Assembly: GCA_947168665.1 (NCBI GenBank)
Contig: CAMVMX010000003.1
Coordinates: 1 to 64,000, forward strand
Direction: 5' to 3'
Length of the DNA stretch: 64,000 nt
From: an uncultured Bacteroidales bacterium
Lineage (GTDB): Bacteria; Bacteroidota; Bacteroidia; Bacteroidales; P3
Part shown: positions 1 to 9,152 of the stretch, piece after piece
How the letters are laid out: each line of letters starts with the position of its first letter
How positions within the stretch are numbered: the stretch's first letter is position 1
Notes under the pieces: model-generated
Database searches by the model: none
The model's input: the letters and a program-made list of their open reading frames with translations, nothing else
Told to the model about the DNA's origin: nothing
Position numbers and translations under genes: made by a program

Positions 1-185
1 CAAATCCCCAACGGGGATAAGATATTAGCCAGGGGTTGGAGCCGCCCTGTGGACAGACGGCAAAAATCCCCAACGGGGATAATGATATTAGGCAGGGGTT
101 GAAGCCGCCCTGAGGACAAACGGCAAAAATCCCCAACGGGGATAATGATATTAGGCAGGGGTTGAAAACCCCTGTGAACAAATGG
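1..185. repeat. Three tandem ~60-63 bp units (1-60, 61-123, 124-185), each with a CCCC-AA-CGGGG hairpin and a second GC-rich inverted repeat
   Basis: Read directly: (c)aaaaatccccaacggggataatgatattaggcaggggttgaagccgccctgaggacaaacgg recurs three times with small differences. Confidence 0.85.
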
Positions 186-229
186 CATAACAACAACAGC
201 CCCGCAGGGGCTGTAGAACATAAACAACC

Positions 230-685
230 ATGCGTATTGTAATACAACGTTGCCGTCGCGCCTCCGTCACCATTGGCGGCGTGCTGAAGTCGCAGATAGG
301 GCAGGGGATGATGATTCTCCTCGGCATTGAGGAGGCCGACACCGACGAGGACATCGACTGGCTGTGCCGCAAGATTGTGGCACTCCGCATCTTCGACGAT
401 GTCGAGGGGGTGATGAACATCCCCGTCACCGATGTGCCGGACAGCGGCATTCTGCTCGTCAGCCAGTTTACCCTTATGGCCCGCACCAAGAAGGGCAACC
501 GTCCCAGCTATATCAACGCCGCCCGCCCCGAAGTGGCCATACCTTTGTACGAGCGGTTTGTCCGCCACCTTTCGGCCCTTTTCGGCAAGGAGGTGCTGAC
601 GGGCGAGTTCGGAGCCAACATGCAGGTGGAACTCGTCAACGACGGCCCTGTCACCATTCTCATCGACAGCAAGAACCGCCAGTAG
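230..685 (+). CDS. dtd: D-aminoacyl-tRNA deacylase
   Basis: MRIVIQRCRRASVTIGG start; LLVSQFTL and KKGNRPSY motifs; full-length 151 aa. Confidence 0.95.
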   Translation: MRIVIQRCRRASVTIGGVLKSQIGQGMMILLGIEEADTDEDIDWLCRKIVALRIFDDVEGVMNIPVTDVPDSGILLVSQFTLMARTKKGNRPSYINAARPEVAIPLYERFVRHLSALFGKEVLTGEFGANMQVELVNDGPVTILIDSKNRQ

Positions 686-970
686 CCCCAGGCGGCTCGC
701 GCTTTCTGGCCCTCCAGAGGGGCGCAGTTTGCAGCGCGGTGGCGGGCGGCAATCTGACCGGAGTCCCCGTTCCCAGTCTCGCCCCCGCAAGGCAGGGAGC
801 GGTGGGTTGCCCTAACTTCGCTCGTTCTGTGTCGGTTATTCCACATTTAAATTTTTTTTCGACCTGCGCTGTGGAACAACGGGATGCCCGTGTGGCGGTA
901 AAAAGGGGCCGGGGGAGCGGGCTGACGATGACGCCGGCATGTAAGCACTGCCGGCGGCGGGGGTTGCGAA

Positions 971-1864
971 CTATACTGTGGGGCGGCGGGTGGCCGTGAT
1001 GAAGCGGGGGTTGTCGCGGAAGTCGCGGTGCAGAAGGGTGTCGAAGCCGTAGGTTTGGAGCAGTTGTGAGGTCTCGTCGCCGAGCGCTTGGTTGATTTCG
1101 ACTGCCAGCAGTCCGCCGGGCGCGAGGTGGGTGACGGCATAGCGGCCTATGGCGCGGTAGAAGAGCAGGGGGTCGGCGTCGGGCACGAAGAGGGCTTGGT
1201 GAGGCTCGTAGTCCAGCACGTTGGGACTCATGGCGGCCCGCTCGCGCTGCATGACGTAGGGCGGGTTGCTGACGATGAGGTCGAAGGGGGCGGGCAGGGT
1301 GGCCAGCTGGTCGGGGTCCAGGATGTCCATCTGGATGAAGGTCACTTCGGTGTGGTTGGACTGTGCGTTGCGACGGGCAATGGCGAGGGCTGCGTCGGAG
1401 AGGTCGACGGCCGTTGCCTCGGCGTGGGGCAGGCGGTTTTTGAGGGCTATGGCGATGCAGCCGCTGCCGGTGCAGAGGTCGAGCAGGCGGGGGGCGGCGG
1501 CGCGGCCGGAGCGGGGGTGCTGCATAAGCTGGACGAGGTGGAGGACCAGCTCTTCGGTTTCGGGGCGGGGGATGAGTGCGTCGGCCGACACGTCGAAGCG
1601 GAGGCCGCAGAAGTCGGTGTGGCCGATGATGTGCTGGATGGGGCGGTGGCGCTTGAGGTCTTCGGCGGCCCAGTGGAAGCGGAGCAGGTCGGACTGGTTG
1701 ACGGTGTCGTCGCGGTGCAGCAGTTGTTGTGTGCGGTCCCAGCCGAGGAAGGCTTCGAAAAGCATGGCGGCAAACATGCGCCGTTCCCCTTCGGGATAGA
1801 GTCCGTCGAGTTCGGTGATGAAGTAGCGCTCGATGTCGCGGACGCGGTTGGAGGGGATGTGCAT
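971..1864 (-). CDS. prmC: Peptide chain release factor N5-glutamine methyltransferase
   Basis: In-frame part of ORF 971..2752 starting MHIPSNRVRDIERYF; contains LDLCTGSGCIAIAL and NPPY motifs. Confidence 0.9.
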   Translation of the reverse strand: MHIPSNRVRDIERYFITELDGLYPEGERRMFAAMLFEAFLGWDRTQQLLHRDDTVNQSDLLRFHWAAEDLKRHRPIQHIIGHTDFCGLRFDVSADALIPRPETEELVLHLVQLMQHPRSGRAAAPRLLDLCTGSGCIAIALKNRLPHAEATAVDLSDAALAIARRNAQSNHTEVTFIQMDILDPDQLATLPAPFDLIVSNPPYVMQRERAAMSPNVLDYEPHQALFVPDADPLLFYRAIGRYAVTHLAPGGLLAVEINQALGDETSQLLQTYGFDTLLHRDFRDNPRFITATRRPTV

Positions 1865-1875
1865 GTGGGTGGTGT

Positions 1876-2472
1876 TCACGGGCGGGGAGTTTGGGAGGGG
1901 TCTGGGTTCTGGGGGTTGGAGCGGGAGGCCCGCCAGGCTTTGACGAAGGTGATGAAGCCATAGGTGGCGGTGGCTAAGAAGCAGGCACTGATGAAGAGCC
2001 ATTTGTAGCTGCCGCCCATGATGCCGAGGGGGATGTAGATGGCGTCGCAGATGAGGTAGCAGAGCCAGGCGTTGATGTCTTTGCGCACCATGAGGTAGGT
2101 GGCCACGGCCTGGAGGGCGAAGATGGCGCAGTCGAGGATGGGGAGGTTGGAGTGCAGCACGCGGGCGTCGAGGAGGTAGGTGGCGGCGCCGATGGCCACC
2201 ACGGCCAGCAGGGGCCAGAGGGGGTTGCCCCAGCAGATGGTGCGGCGGTTGTCCTCGGAGCGCTTTTTCCAGATGAAGACGCCCCCGATGGATGCCAGCA
2301 GGCTGTAGACTTGGAAACCGAAACTCATGTAGTGCTGGTCGGTGAAGAAGTTGTAGCACAGGATAAGTCCGGTGACGATGCTGAATATCCACGTCCAGCG
2401 GTTGCCGCGGGCGGCAAGGTAGACGGTGGCGATTTGGGCAATGGTGATGAGGATGGTGAGTATTGCGTCCAT
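1876..2472 (-). CDS. pnuC: PnuC-family vitamin (nicotinamide riboside-type) transporter
   Basis: Start MDAILTILITIAQIATVYLAARGNRWTWIFSIV; multi-TM PnuC pattern; substrate not determinable. Confidence 0.85.
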   Translation of the reverse strand: MDAILTILITIAQIATVYLAARGNRWTWIFSIVTGLILCYNFFTDQHYMSFGFQVYSLLASIGGVFIWKKRSEDNRRTICWGNPLWPLLAVVAIGAATYLLDARVLHSNLPILDCAIFALQAVATYLMVRKDINAWLCYLICDAIYIPLGIMGGSYKWLFISACFLATATYGFITFVKAWRASRSNPQNPDPSQTPRP

Positions 2473-2480
2473 GTTGTTTG

Positions 2481-3141
2481 TTATTTGCGGTTGAAGTCGG
2501 CTGGTATTTCGCCCCAGTGGTCGGTGTCCCACTTGCGGATTTCGGTGGTGTAGGTGTTAGTCTGCAGCCAAGTTTCGGCGCGGCGGATGACGTTCCACAG
2601 TTCCACGGTTTGGGGGTTGAGGGGCAGTTTGGTGCGGCATTCTTTGCGCCGTACCCAGTTGATGGCGTTGACGGAGTCGGAGTAGAGGATTTGCTTGAGC
2701 TGGTGTTTTTTGAGGTAGGCGAGGCCGTGGACGATGGCCAGGAACTCGCCAATGTTGTTGGTGCCGACGGGTGCCTTGAAGTGGAAGAGGCGCTGACGGT
2801 TGGCCACGTAGACGCCTTGGTATTCCATCACGCCGGGGTTGCCGCTGCAGGCTGCGTCGACGGCCAGGCTGTCGAGTTCGGGGCCAGGCACGTCGCCCTG
2901 ACGCACAACGGTCTTGCCGTTCTGGTCGATGCCTACCATGGTGTCGCGCAGGGTTTTCTGCCCTTTCACTTCGTCGTAGGGGCGGCGGAGAGCCTGTTGT
3001 GCCTGGTCGAAGTTGTCGAATGATTTGTATTGCGCTCCGGCAACGCCTGTCACTTGTTTTTGGCAGTCGGCCCAGTTGTCGTAGATGCCGGGTGTATTGC
3101 CCTGCCACACAACGTAGTATTTTTGTTTCTTCTTTGTCATT
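2481..3141 (-). CDS. rnhA: Ribonuclease H with N-terminal hybrid-binding (viroplasmin-like) domain
   Basis: MTKKKQKYYVVWQGNTPGIYDNWADCQKQV (hybrid-binding domain) followed by VDAACSGNPG...NNIGEFLAIVHGL RNase H core. Confidence 0.9.
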
Positions 3142-3608
3142 ATGTGTCGTGGCGCCTGTAAAGGACGGTCTGCGGGCCGAAGGCGCGGTGTTACTGGTTT
3201 GCAAAGGTACGAAAAAAAATCTTGATGCTTACTTTTTTTGTCGGCATTTCGTTTTTTTATGGTTTTTTGCATTTGGTGTAAAATGTTTAAGTGCGTGTAG
3301 TTTGTTGTATAATATATTGAATAGCAGCATGTTGGTTTTGGATATGAAGGTTTTTTGGTCTGCTGGTATAAATGGGTTGTGCCTGTTTCGGGTGCAGCGG
3401 TCAGTCGCTTTTTGGGATTCTGTTTCGGCCGTTGGCAGGGGAGGGGTATTATGCTTTGGGTCTGATTTTACTCTGCCGTTTGAATTTCAGTTCAAGGAGG
3501 AGGGCGGGGGTGTAGGGTAATGTGCTTTTTGTGTGCAGCATCGGCACCGTTTGGAGGAGAACGTTTTTTATCAATACATATTTTTATTCACCTAACAATT
3601 ATTTGGTT

Positions 3609-3809
3609 ATGAAGAAAGAACATCAAAATTATCTCACTCCTTCTGTCGAGACGATGAAGGTGAGAGTAGAAAAAGGATTCGCCGGCAGCGGTGGCGGCGG
3701 CTCAACGCCTGGTTTCCCGGGTCTTCCCGGACACGGTGGATCGGGTAACGGGGATGCTGGTGGCAGTGGCTCTGGTTTCCCCGGTAGACAAGGTCTTCCT
3801 TTCACTTGA
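3609..3809 (+). CDS. Small Gly-rich peptide (66 aa), collagen-like GFPGLPGHGG segment
   Basis: ATG at 3609; MKKEHQNYLTPSVETMKVRVEKGFAGSGGGGSTPGFPGLPGHGGSGNGDAGGSGSGFPGRQGLPFT. Confidence 0.6.
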   Translation: MKKEHQNYLTPSVETMKVRVEKGFAGSGGGGSTPGFPGLPGHGGSGNGDAGGSGSGFPGRQGLPFT

Positions 3810-3904
3810 TTGTTGAAAGCTGAGAGAGATTCTTTTCCAGCAATGAAGAGGGAGGGGGCTACGGTCTCCTCCTTCTTATGTTTGCGTCAATGGGCAGGTG
3901 TTTT

Positions 3905-3934
3905 TTTGTAATTGAATTATTATTTGTATCTTTG
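3905..3934 (+). promoter_or_regulatory. Bacteroidetes-type sigma promoter TTTG-N18-TATCTTTG upstream of the DUF2807 lipoprotein
   Basis: TTTG 3905-3908 and TATCTTTG 3927-3934. Confidence 0.65.
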
Positions 3935-3965
3935 CAAATCATTAGAGTTTAAAAATTTTGACGAT

Positions 3966-4730
3966 ATGAGAAGATTGATTTCGATTTTGCCGTTGCTGTG
4001 CCTGTTGTGGGCTGGCTGCGAAAAGGATTATGACGATTATATCACAGTGGGTTATCCGGTCGCTTCGGGGTATACCGAGTTGGATGTGAGCGACGCTTTC
4101 GAGGTGGTGATGTGCGACACGGTGAGCAAGGCGATGGTGTCGGTGAGGGGCGGTGAGCACAAGAATGTGGTCTTGACGGTGGAGGAGGGAACACTGAAGG
4201 TCGGTTTCCGTTCGGGGCTGTTTAACTGGTTTCACGGCAAAGGCCGGGTGTTGTTGCCTGTCAACAATGCTTTGTGTGATGTGGAGCTGTCGGGAGCCTC
4301 GACGTTCCGTGGCGATCTGCAGGGCGACAAGGTGGAGCTGGACTTGTCGGGAGCTTCCGGCTTCTATGGCAATTTGCAGGGCAGGGAGGTGAATATTGAC
4401 CTCTCAGGTGCGTCGGATTTTGAGGGTAACATTGATGCCGATGAGGTAGAGCTGGAGTTCAGTGGTTCATCGTCGGCCAGATGTGCAGGGAGCTGCATGG
4501 GGCTGATTGAGATGGAAATAGCGGGTTCCAGCAGTGTATATGCGTATGGGCTTGAGTGCCGCTCGGCAGATGTGAGGGTCAGCGGTTCGAGTACTGTCCA
4601 GATTGCTTGCTGCGAAAGAATAACAGGGCATTTGTCTGGCTCCAGCGACCTGTATTATAAGTCTCTCCCCGGCTGCAACCCTGTGGTTGACTGCGCTACA
4701 AGCGGCTCGTCGGAAGTGCATAGGCAGTGA
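3966..4730 (+). CDS. Putative lipoprotein with head-GIN/DUF2807 domain (repeated SGAS/SGSS beta repeats)
   Basis: Lipobox LLWAGC; repeated VELDLSGASxFxGNLQG units. Confidence 0.85.
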   Translation: MRRLISILPLLCLLWAGCEKDYDDYITVGYPVASGYTELDVSDAFEVVMCDTVSKAMVSVRGGEHKNVVLTVEEGTLKVGFRSGLFNWFHGKGRVLLPVNNALCDVELSGASTFRGDLQGDKVELDLSGASGFYGNLQGREVNIDLSGASDFEGNIDADEVELEFSGSSSARCAGSCMGLIEMEIAGSSSVYAYGLECRSADVRVSGSSTVQIACCERITGHLSGSSDLYYKSLPGCNPVVDCATSGSSEVHRQ

Positions 4731-4780
4731 TGCTGAGTGACGTTTGATTCCGAGGGGGTGAGAGGGGATTTATATAAAAA

Positions 4781-4805
4781 AAGCCGTAGGTGAAACCTAC
4801 GGCTT
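4781..4805. terminator. Bidirectional intrinsic terminator between the DUF2807 gene and tsf
   Basis: aagccgtaggt-gaa-acctacggctt hairpin flanked by A and T tracts. Confidence 0.85.
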
Positions 4806-4826
4806 TTAGCGGTATAACCAAAGTGC

Positions 4827-5816
4827 TTAGGCACCCAGTTCGAGGCGTTTGAAACCAGTGCAGGCGAGTTCCTTGTCGGTGCTCTCGATGAACTGGCGGA
4901 CGGTCATCTTGCTCTCCATGATGTACTCCTGCTCGACCAGGGTGTTCTCTTTGAAGAATTTGTTCAGACGGCCTTGGGCAATCTGCTCGATTTGCTTTTC
5001 GTTGAGGGTGGCAGCTTTCTTGGCAGCCTCTTCCTCTTTGATTTTCTTGGCCATTTCGACTTGCTCCTCGGTAATCCAGCCTTTGGCGCAGTTGGAGGCC
5101 ATGTGCTCTTCAGTGTCGACGTGGGCGGGGTTGATGCCGGCTTTCTTCAGGGCGGCGTCAACAGCTTTGCCGATGAGTTCCTCACGGGTTTTCTCGGCGG
5201 CCACGGCCAGTTCTTTGTCCTTCACCTCTTGGGGGATGCTGGCTGCATCGAGAGCCAAGGGACGCATGGCGACTACCTGCATGGCAATGTTGTGACCAAC
5301 TTCGTCGTAACCAGCTTTGGACATTCCGACGACGGAAGCCATGCGGTTGCCGGGGTGGATGTAGGCATAGACGGCAGCGGCCTCGATGGTCTCGAAGTGG
5401 GCAAGTTCGATTTTCTCGCCAATCTTGGCGATCTGGTCGGTGATGCAGTCGCTCACTTTGCGGCCTTCGAGCTCCATGTCGAGCACTTGCTCCTTGGAGG
5501 TGAGGTGTTTGGACATGGCGTTGTCAAGGATGCTGGTGGTGAAAGCCACGAAGTCGGCGTTGGTGGCCACGAAATCGGTTTCGCAGCTCAGCATGATGAC
5601 GGCACCGTAGTTGCCGTTGCTCTTGGCCAGGACGCAACCTTCGTTGGCATCGCGGTCGGCACGTTTAGCAGCCATCTTTTGGCCTTTCTGACGCAGGTAG
5701 TCGATAGCTTTGTCAAAATCGCCGTCGCACTCGACGAGGGCTTTTTTGCAGTCCATCATGCCGACACCGGTCAGCTGGCGCAGCTCGTTTACCTGTTTTG
5801 CGGTTATGTTTGCCAT
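4827..5816 (-). CDS. tsf: Elongation factor Ts
   Basis: MANITAKQVNELRQLTGVGMMDCKKALVE; adjacent to rpsB. Confidence 0.98.
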   Translation of the reverse strand: MANITAKQVNELRQLTGVGMMDCKKALVECDGDFDKAIDYLRQKGQKMAAKRADRDANEGCVLAKSNGNYGAVIMLSCETDFVATNADFVAFTTSILDNAMSKHLTSKEQVLDMELEGRKVSDCITDQIAKIGEKIELAHFETIEAAAVYAYIHPGNRMASVVGMSKAGYDEVGHNIAMQVVAMRPLALDAASIPQEVKDKELAVAAEKTREELIGKAVDAALKKAGINPAHVDTEEHMASNCAKGWITEEQVEMAKKIKEEEAAKKAATLNEKQIEQIAQGRLNKFFKENTLVEQEYIMESKMTVRQFIESTDKELACTGFKRLELGA

Positions 5817-5870
5817 TGTTTATGGGTTTCTTTTGTGGTTAATGAAATGGGTTGTTTTGAGCTTGCGGGT

Positions 5871-6695
5871 TTATTCGGCCGTGGGCTCTTCTTCCTTGGC
5901 TTTGGGAGCATCGTTGCGGGGACGGCGGGGACGGGTCTTCTTCTCGACGGGGGCTTCCTCGGCTTGGTTATCGTCCTTCTCCTCATTGTTTTGGGCGTCT
6001 TTGTCGAGCATGCGCTCGTTAAGACCTTCCTGGATGGCCTCTGTCATGTGTTTCAGGATAGCGGCAATCGACTTGGAAGCATCATCGTTAGCGGGGATCG
6101 GGAAGTCGATAAGGTCGGGGTTGCAGTTGGTGTCGACCAAAGCGAAGGTGGGGATGTTCAGGCGGCGGGCCTCGGCAACGGCGATGTGCTCTTTGTTGAT
6201 GTCGATGACGAACAGGGCGCTGGGCAGACGGGTGAGGTCGGCAATGCTACCCAGGTTCTTGTCAAGCTTGGCACGTTCGCGCTGCACCTGGAGACGCTCG
6301 CGTTTGCTGATATTGTTGAAATCCTTGTCGTGCATCAGCTGGTCGAGGTTGTTCATCTTTTTCACAGCCTTGCGGATGGTGGCGAAGTTGGTGAGCATGC
6401 CGCCAGGCCAGCGCTCGGTGACGAAGGGCATGTCAACGCTCTTTGCCATTTCAGCCACGATGTCTTTAGCCTGTTTTTTGGTGGCCACGAAAAGCACTTT
6501 CTTGCCGCTCTTGGCAATCTGTTTCAGTGCAGAAGCAGCTTCATCGGCTTTGGCGATGGTTTTCTGCAGGTCAATAACGTGGATGCCGTTGTGCTCCTTG
6601 AAGATATAAGGAGCCATTTTGGGATTCCATTTTCTCTTGAGGTGTCCAAAGTGACAACCAGCCTCAAGCAGTTCTTCGAATTTGAGTTCTGTCAT
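5871..6695 (-). CDS. rpsB: 30S ribosomal protein S2
   Basis: FEELLEAGCHFGHLKRKWNPKMAPYIF...ERWPGGMLTNF. Confidence 0.98.
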   Translation of the reverse strand: MTELKFEELLEAGCHFGHLKRKWNPKMAPYIFKEHNGIHVIDLQKTIAKADEAASALKQIAKSGKKVLFVATKKQAKDIVAEMAKSVDMPFVTERWPGGMLTNFATIRKAVKKMNNLDQLMHDKDFNNISKRERLQVQRERAKLDKNLGSIADLTRLPSALFVIDINKEHIAVAEARRLNIPTFALVDTNCNPDLIDFPIPANDDASKSIAAILKHMTEAIQEGLNERMLDKDAQNNEEKDDNQAEEAPVEKKTRPRRPRNDAPKAKEEEPTAE

Positions 6696-6862
6696 TTCTT
6701 TTTGTGTTTACTTTCCTTGATGAACCAATCGCGGAGTAGTCCTTGGGGCTTGGTTTTTCGGCTGTCCTATGCTGCCGAACTGGCAACCAGGCGGAGCGTC
6801 TCCCCGATTTGGATTCTAAACTTAAAAATATTGTTCTGTTTGGTACCAGAGTAGCACAACGG

Positions 6863-7249
6863 TTAACGTTTGCTGAACTGGAAGCGCTTACGGGCTTTGG
6901 GCTGACCGGGTTTTTTACGCTCAACCATGCGGGGGTCGCGCATCAGGAAGCCTTCCTTCTTGAGAGCGGGACGGTCTTCGATGTTGTTCTCGCAGAGTGC
7001 ACGGGCGATAGCCATGCGCAGAGCCTGAGCCTGGCCGGTGATTCCACCGCCATCGAGGTTGGCTTTGATATCCCATTTGCCCTCAGCTCCAGTCACCTGC
7101 AAAGGCTGGTTGACGATGTACTGCAGCGGGCCAGTGGGGAAATATTCTTTATAGTCTCTTGAGTTGACAACAATCTTGCCGGTGCCAGGGGTCATATAGA
7201 TGCGGGCAACGGAGCATTTTCTTCTACCAATGGTGTTGATTACTTCCAT
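6863..7249 (-). CDS. rpsI: 30S ribosomal protein S9
   Basis: IGRRKCSVARIYM...RDPRMVERKKPGQPKARKRFQFSKR. Confidence 0.98.
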   Translation of the reverse strand: MEVINTIGRRKCSVARIYMTPGTGKIVVNSRDYKEYFPTGPLQYIVNQPLQVTGAEGKWDIKANLDGGGITGQAQALRMAIARALCENNIEDRPALKKEGFLMRDPRMVERKKPGQPKARKRFQFSKR

Positions 7250-7257
7250 ATTTTTAT

Positions 7258-7713
7258 TTATCTAACGTCGTTAATATTGATTGCTTTGGGGTTTTGACCC
7301 TGGTGGGGGTGCTCGGGACCGGCATAGATGTAGAGGTTGCGGTACAGAGCGTCGCCCAGACGGTTTTTAGGAAGCATGCCACGGATAGCGTGTTCAAGAA
7401 CGCGTTCGGGGTGGGAGGCAAGAACCTTGGCGGGAGTGGTCTCGCGCTGGCCACCGGGATATCCAGTGTAGCGTTGGTAGATTTTGTCAGTCATTTTCTT
7501 GCCGGTGAAGACGATTTTTTCGGCGTTGATGATGATGACATTGTCGCCGCAGTCGACGTGCGGTGTGTAGCAAGGTTTGGTCTTGCCACGCAGGATGTTG
7601 GCCACGCGGGTGGCCAGACGGCCTACGGTCTGGTTCTCGGCGTCAACGAGTACCCATTCTTTCTGAACGGTGTTCTTGTTGGCTGAGATTGTTTTGTAAC
7701 TTAATGTACTCAT
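7258..7713 (-). CDS. rplM: 50S ribosomal protein L13
   Basis: WVLVDAENQTVGRLATRVANILRGK...AIRGMLPKNRLG. Confidence 0.98.
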   Translation of the reverse strand: MSTLSYKTISANKNTVQKEWVLVDAENQTVGRLATRVANILRGKTKPCYTPHVDCGDNVIIINAEKIVFTGKKMTDKIYQRYTGYPGGQRETTPAKVLASHPERVLEHAIRGMLPKNRLGDALYRNLYIYAGPEHPHQGQNPKAININDVR

Positions 7714-7878
7714 TTTTTATTTTACTAACGATGGTGTTTTTTTGATTTCTTGTTAATATCTCCTCTGGTTGCATCGCTTTTTGGCCGCTGACGGATAAAC
7801 GGCCTCCATGCTTATCAGCCTGATGCCGAATGCCTTGAACGGGTAAGTTGGGCATTTCTGCACCTTTTTTGGAGATTG

Positions 7879-7909
7879 CAAAGTTACGAACATTTTTTCA
7901 ACCGACAAA
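7879..7909 (-). promoter_or_regulatory. Promoter of the rplM operon (TTTG-N19-TAACTTTG on minus strand)
   Basis: CAAAGTTA 7879-7886 and CAAA 7906-7909 on the + strand read as -7 and -33 elements on the minus strand. Confidence 0.65.
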
Positions 7910-7916
7910 ATTTTTT

Positions 7917-9152
7917 TCACTTCGCCTTCAAAAAGTCACTTTCCTCGCCGGGGCGGCAGCATAGGTAACCTGTTTTGCGGCTGCCTACGGTCGTGGCCAA
8001 GATGAACAGGCGGCCTCCTTCTTTGAGGCCCAACTGGCGTTGTAGGGCATCCGCTTCAACGGGATAGTTGCGGGTGACAACGTGTGCTTTCCCGTCGGGG
8101 ATAGCGCGGGATATTTCTTTTCGGTTTAGATGCACTTCCGCCAGAACCCGGAATGTGCGGCCGGGGAAGGCTTCAATGAGGGTGTCAGCAGTGTATAGGT
8201 GGGTGTTGCGAGATAGTTTCTCGATGTCCAGCCATTGGCAGAGGAGATTGAAAGGCCCGCCTTTCATTAGCGAGGCATCGGGTTCATAGATGTAGCTCTT
8301 TGCTGCAGAGCAATATTGGGGTTCAGCCGCCTGTTCATCGCTGCGACTGAATGCGTAGTGGTCAGTTTTGCCGGCCGCAATATTGACGCAGTGCAGAAGG
8401 GGTTCGCCGTCGTGCCGGCCACACAGGAACAGCACCTCTTTGCATTCGCCTTTCACGGCGACGATGTGCACTTCGGCCACTGAACCGAGTTGGCTGATGG
8501 CCCTGTCGAGGTCTATCATGGGCGAGGCTTTCACCAACAGCCACCTGCATCGCGAAAGCAGGAGTGGCAGGTGGTGCAGGATGTTGGGTTCACACTCTTC
8601 GAAGGCTGCCACTTTCCGTCCGGTCTGCGACCGTCTGGCCGGGTCGATGTATAGGAGGTCGAACTGGCTCGCACAAGCGGCCACCCACTTCATACTGTCT
8701 CCACAGTGGACGGCCACATTCTTCAGTCCCATCGTGTTGCGGTTGTGCTCCATGAGGTGGCACAGTTCGGGGTCTCGGTCTACGTAATCCACATGTGTCG
8801 TGACTCCATTCGGTTCCAAAGGGTGGGCAAACTTCAGGCTGTCAATTCCCATGCCGCCCGTCAGGTCGGCAATGGATACATGCTCTTTGCCGTTGCACAG
8901 TGGGGCAATCAGGCTCGCCTTGTATTCTGCCGCCGTCTCTGACGAACTTTGCTCACGGTTGAGCCGAGGGGGAAATATAAAGTCGTCGTAGTCCAGCAGG
9001 CTGGGCCACTTGTCTTGAGCAGTCCGTATGCCCTCTATCTTCCTCACGGCAGCCGGCATGTCAATAGAAGGATACCTCGCGGCTGAGAGCAGCAGGCGCG
9101 AGGTATCGTCGTGTAGATGTTTTTTTACAAAATCAATAAACTCCTTGGTCAT
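7917..9152 (-). CDS. THUMP-like / class I SAM-dependent methyltransferase
   Basis: SIADLTGGMGIDSLKFA and LLYIDPARR motifs; C-terminal THUMP-like region as in Bacteroidetes homologs. Confidence 0.8.
   Translation of the reverse strand: MTKEFIDFVKKHLHDDTSRLLLSAARYPSIDMPAAVRKIEGIRTAQDKWPSLLDYDDFIFPPRLNREQSSSETAAEYKASLIAPLCNGKEHVSIADLTGGMGIDSLKFAHPLEPNGVTTHVDYVDRDPELCHLMEHNRNTMGLKNVAVHCGDSMKWVAACASQFDLLYIDPARRSQTGRKVAAFEECEPNILHHLPLLLSRCRWLLVKASPMIDLDRAISQLGSVAEVHIVAVKGECKEVLFLCGRHDGEPLLHCVNIAAGKTDHYAFSRSDEQAAEPQYCSAAKSYIYEPDASLMKGGPFNLLCQWLDIEKLSRNTHLYTADTLIEAFPGRTFRVLAEVHLNRKEISRAIPDGKAHVVTRNYPVEADALQRQLGLKEGGRLFILATTVGSRKTGYLCCRPGEESDFLKAK

Noticed and set aside
1-185. Possible CRISPR array at window start
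   Set aside because: Units are contiguous ~63-bp repeats with no unique spacers and no cas genes nearby.
1865-2752. N-terminal extension of prmC ORF 971..2752
   Set aside because: Overlaps pnuC and rnhA in another frame; prmC homology begins at MHIPSNRVRD.
4974-6854. 626-aa + strand ORF across tsf/rpsB
   Set aside because: Antisense to two highly conserved essential genes.
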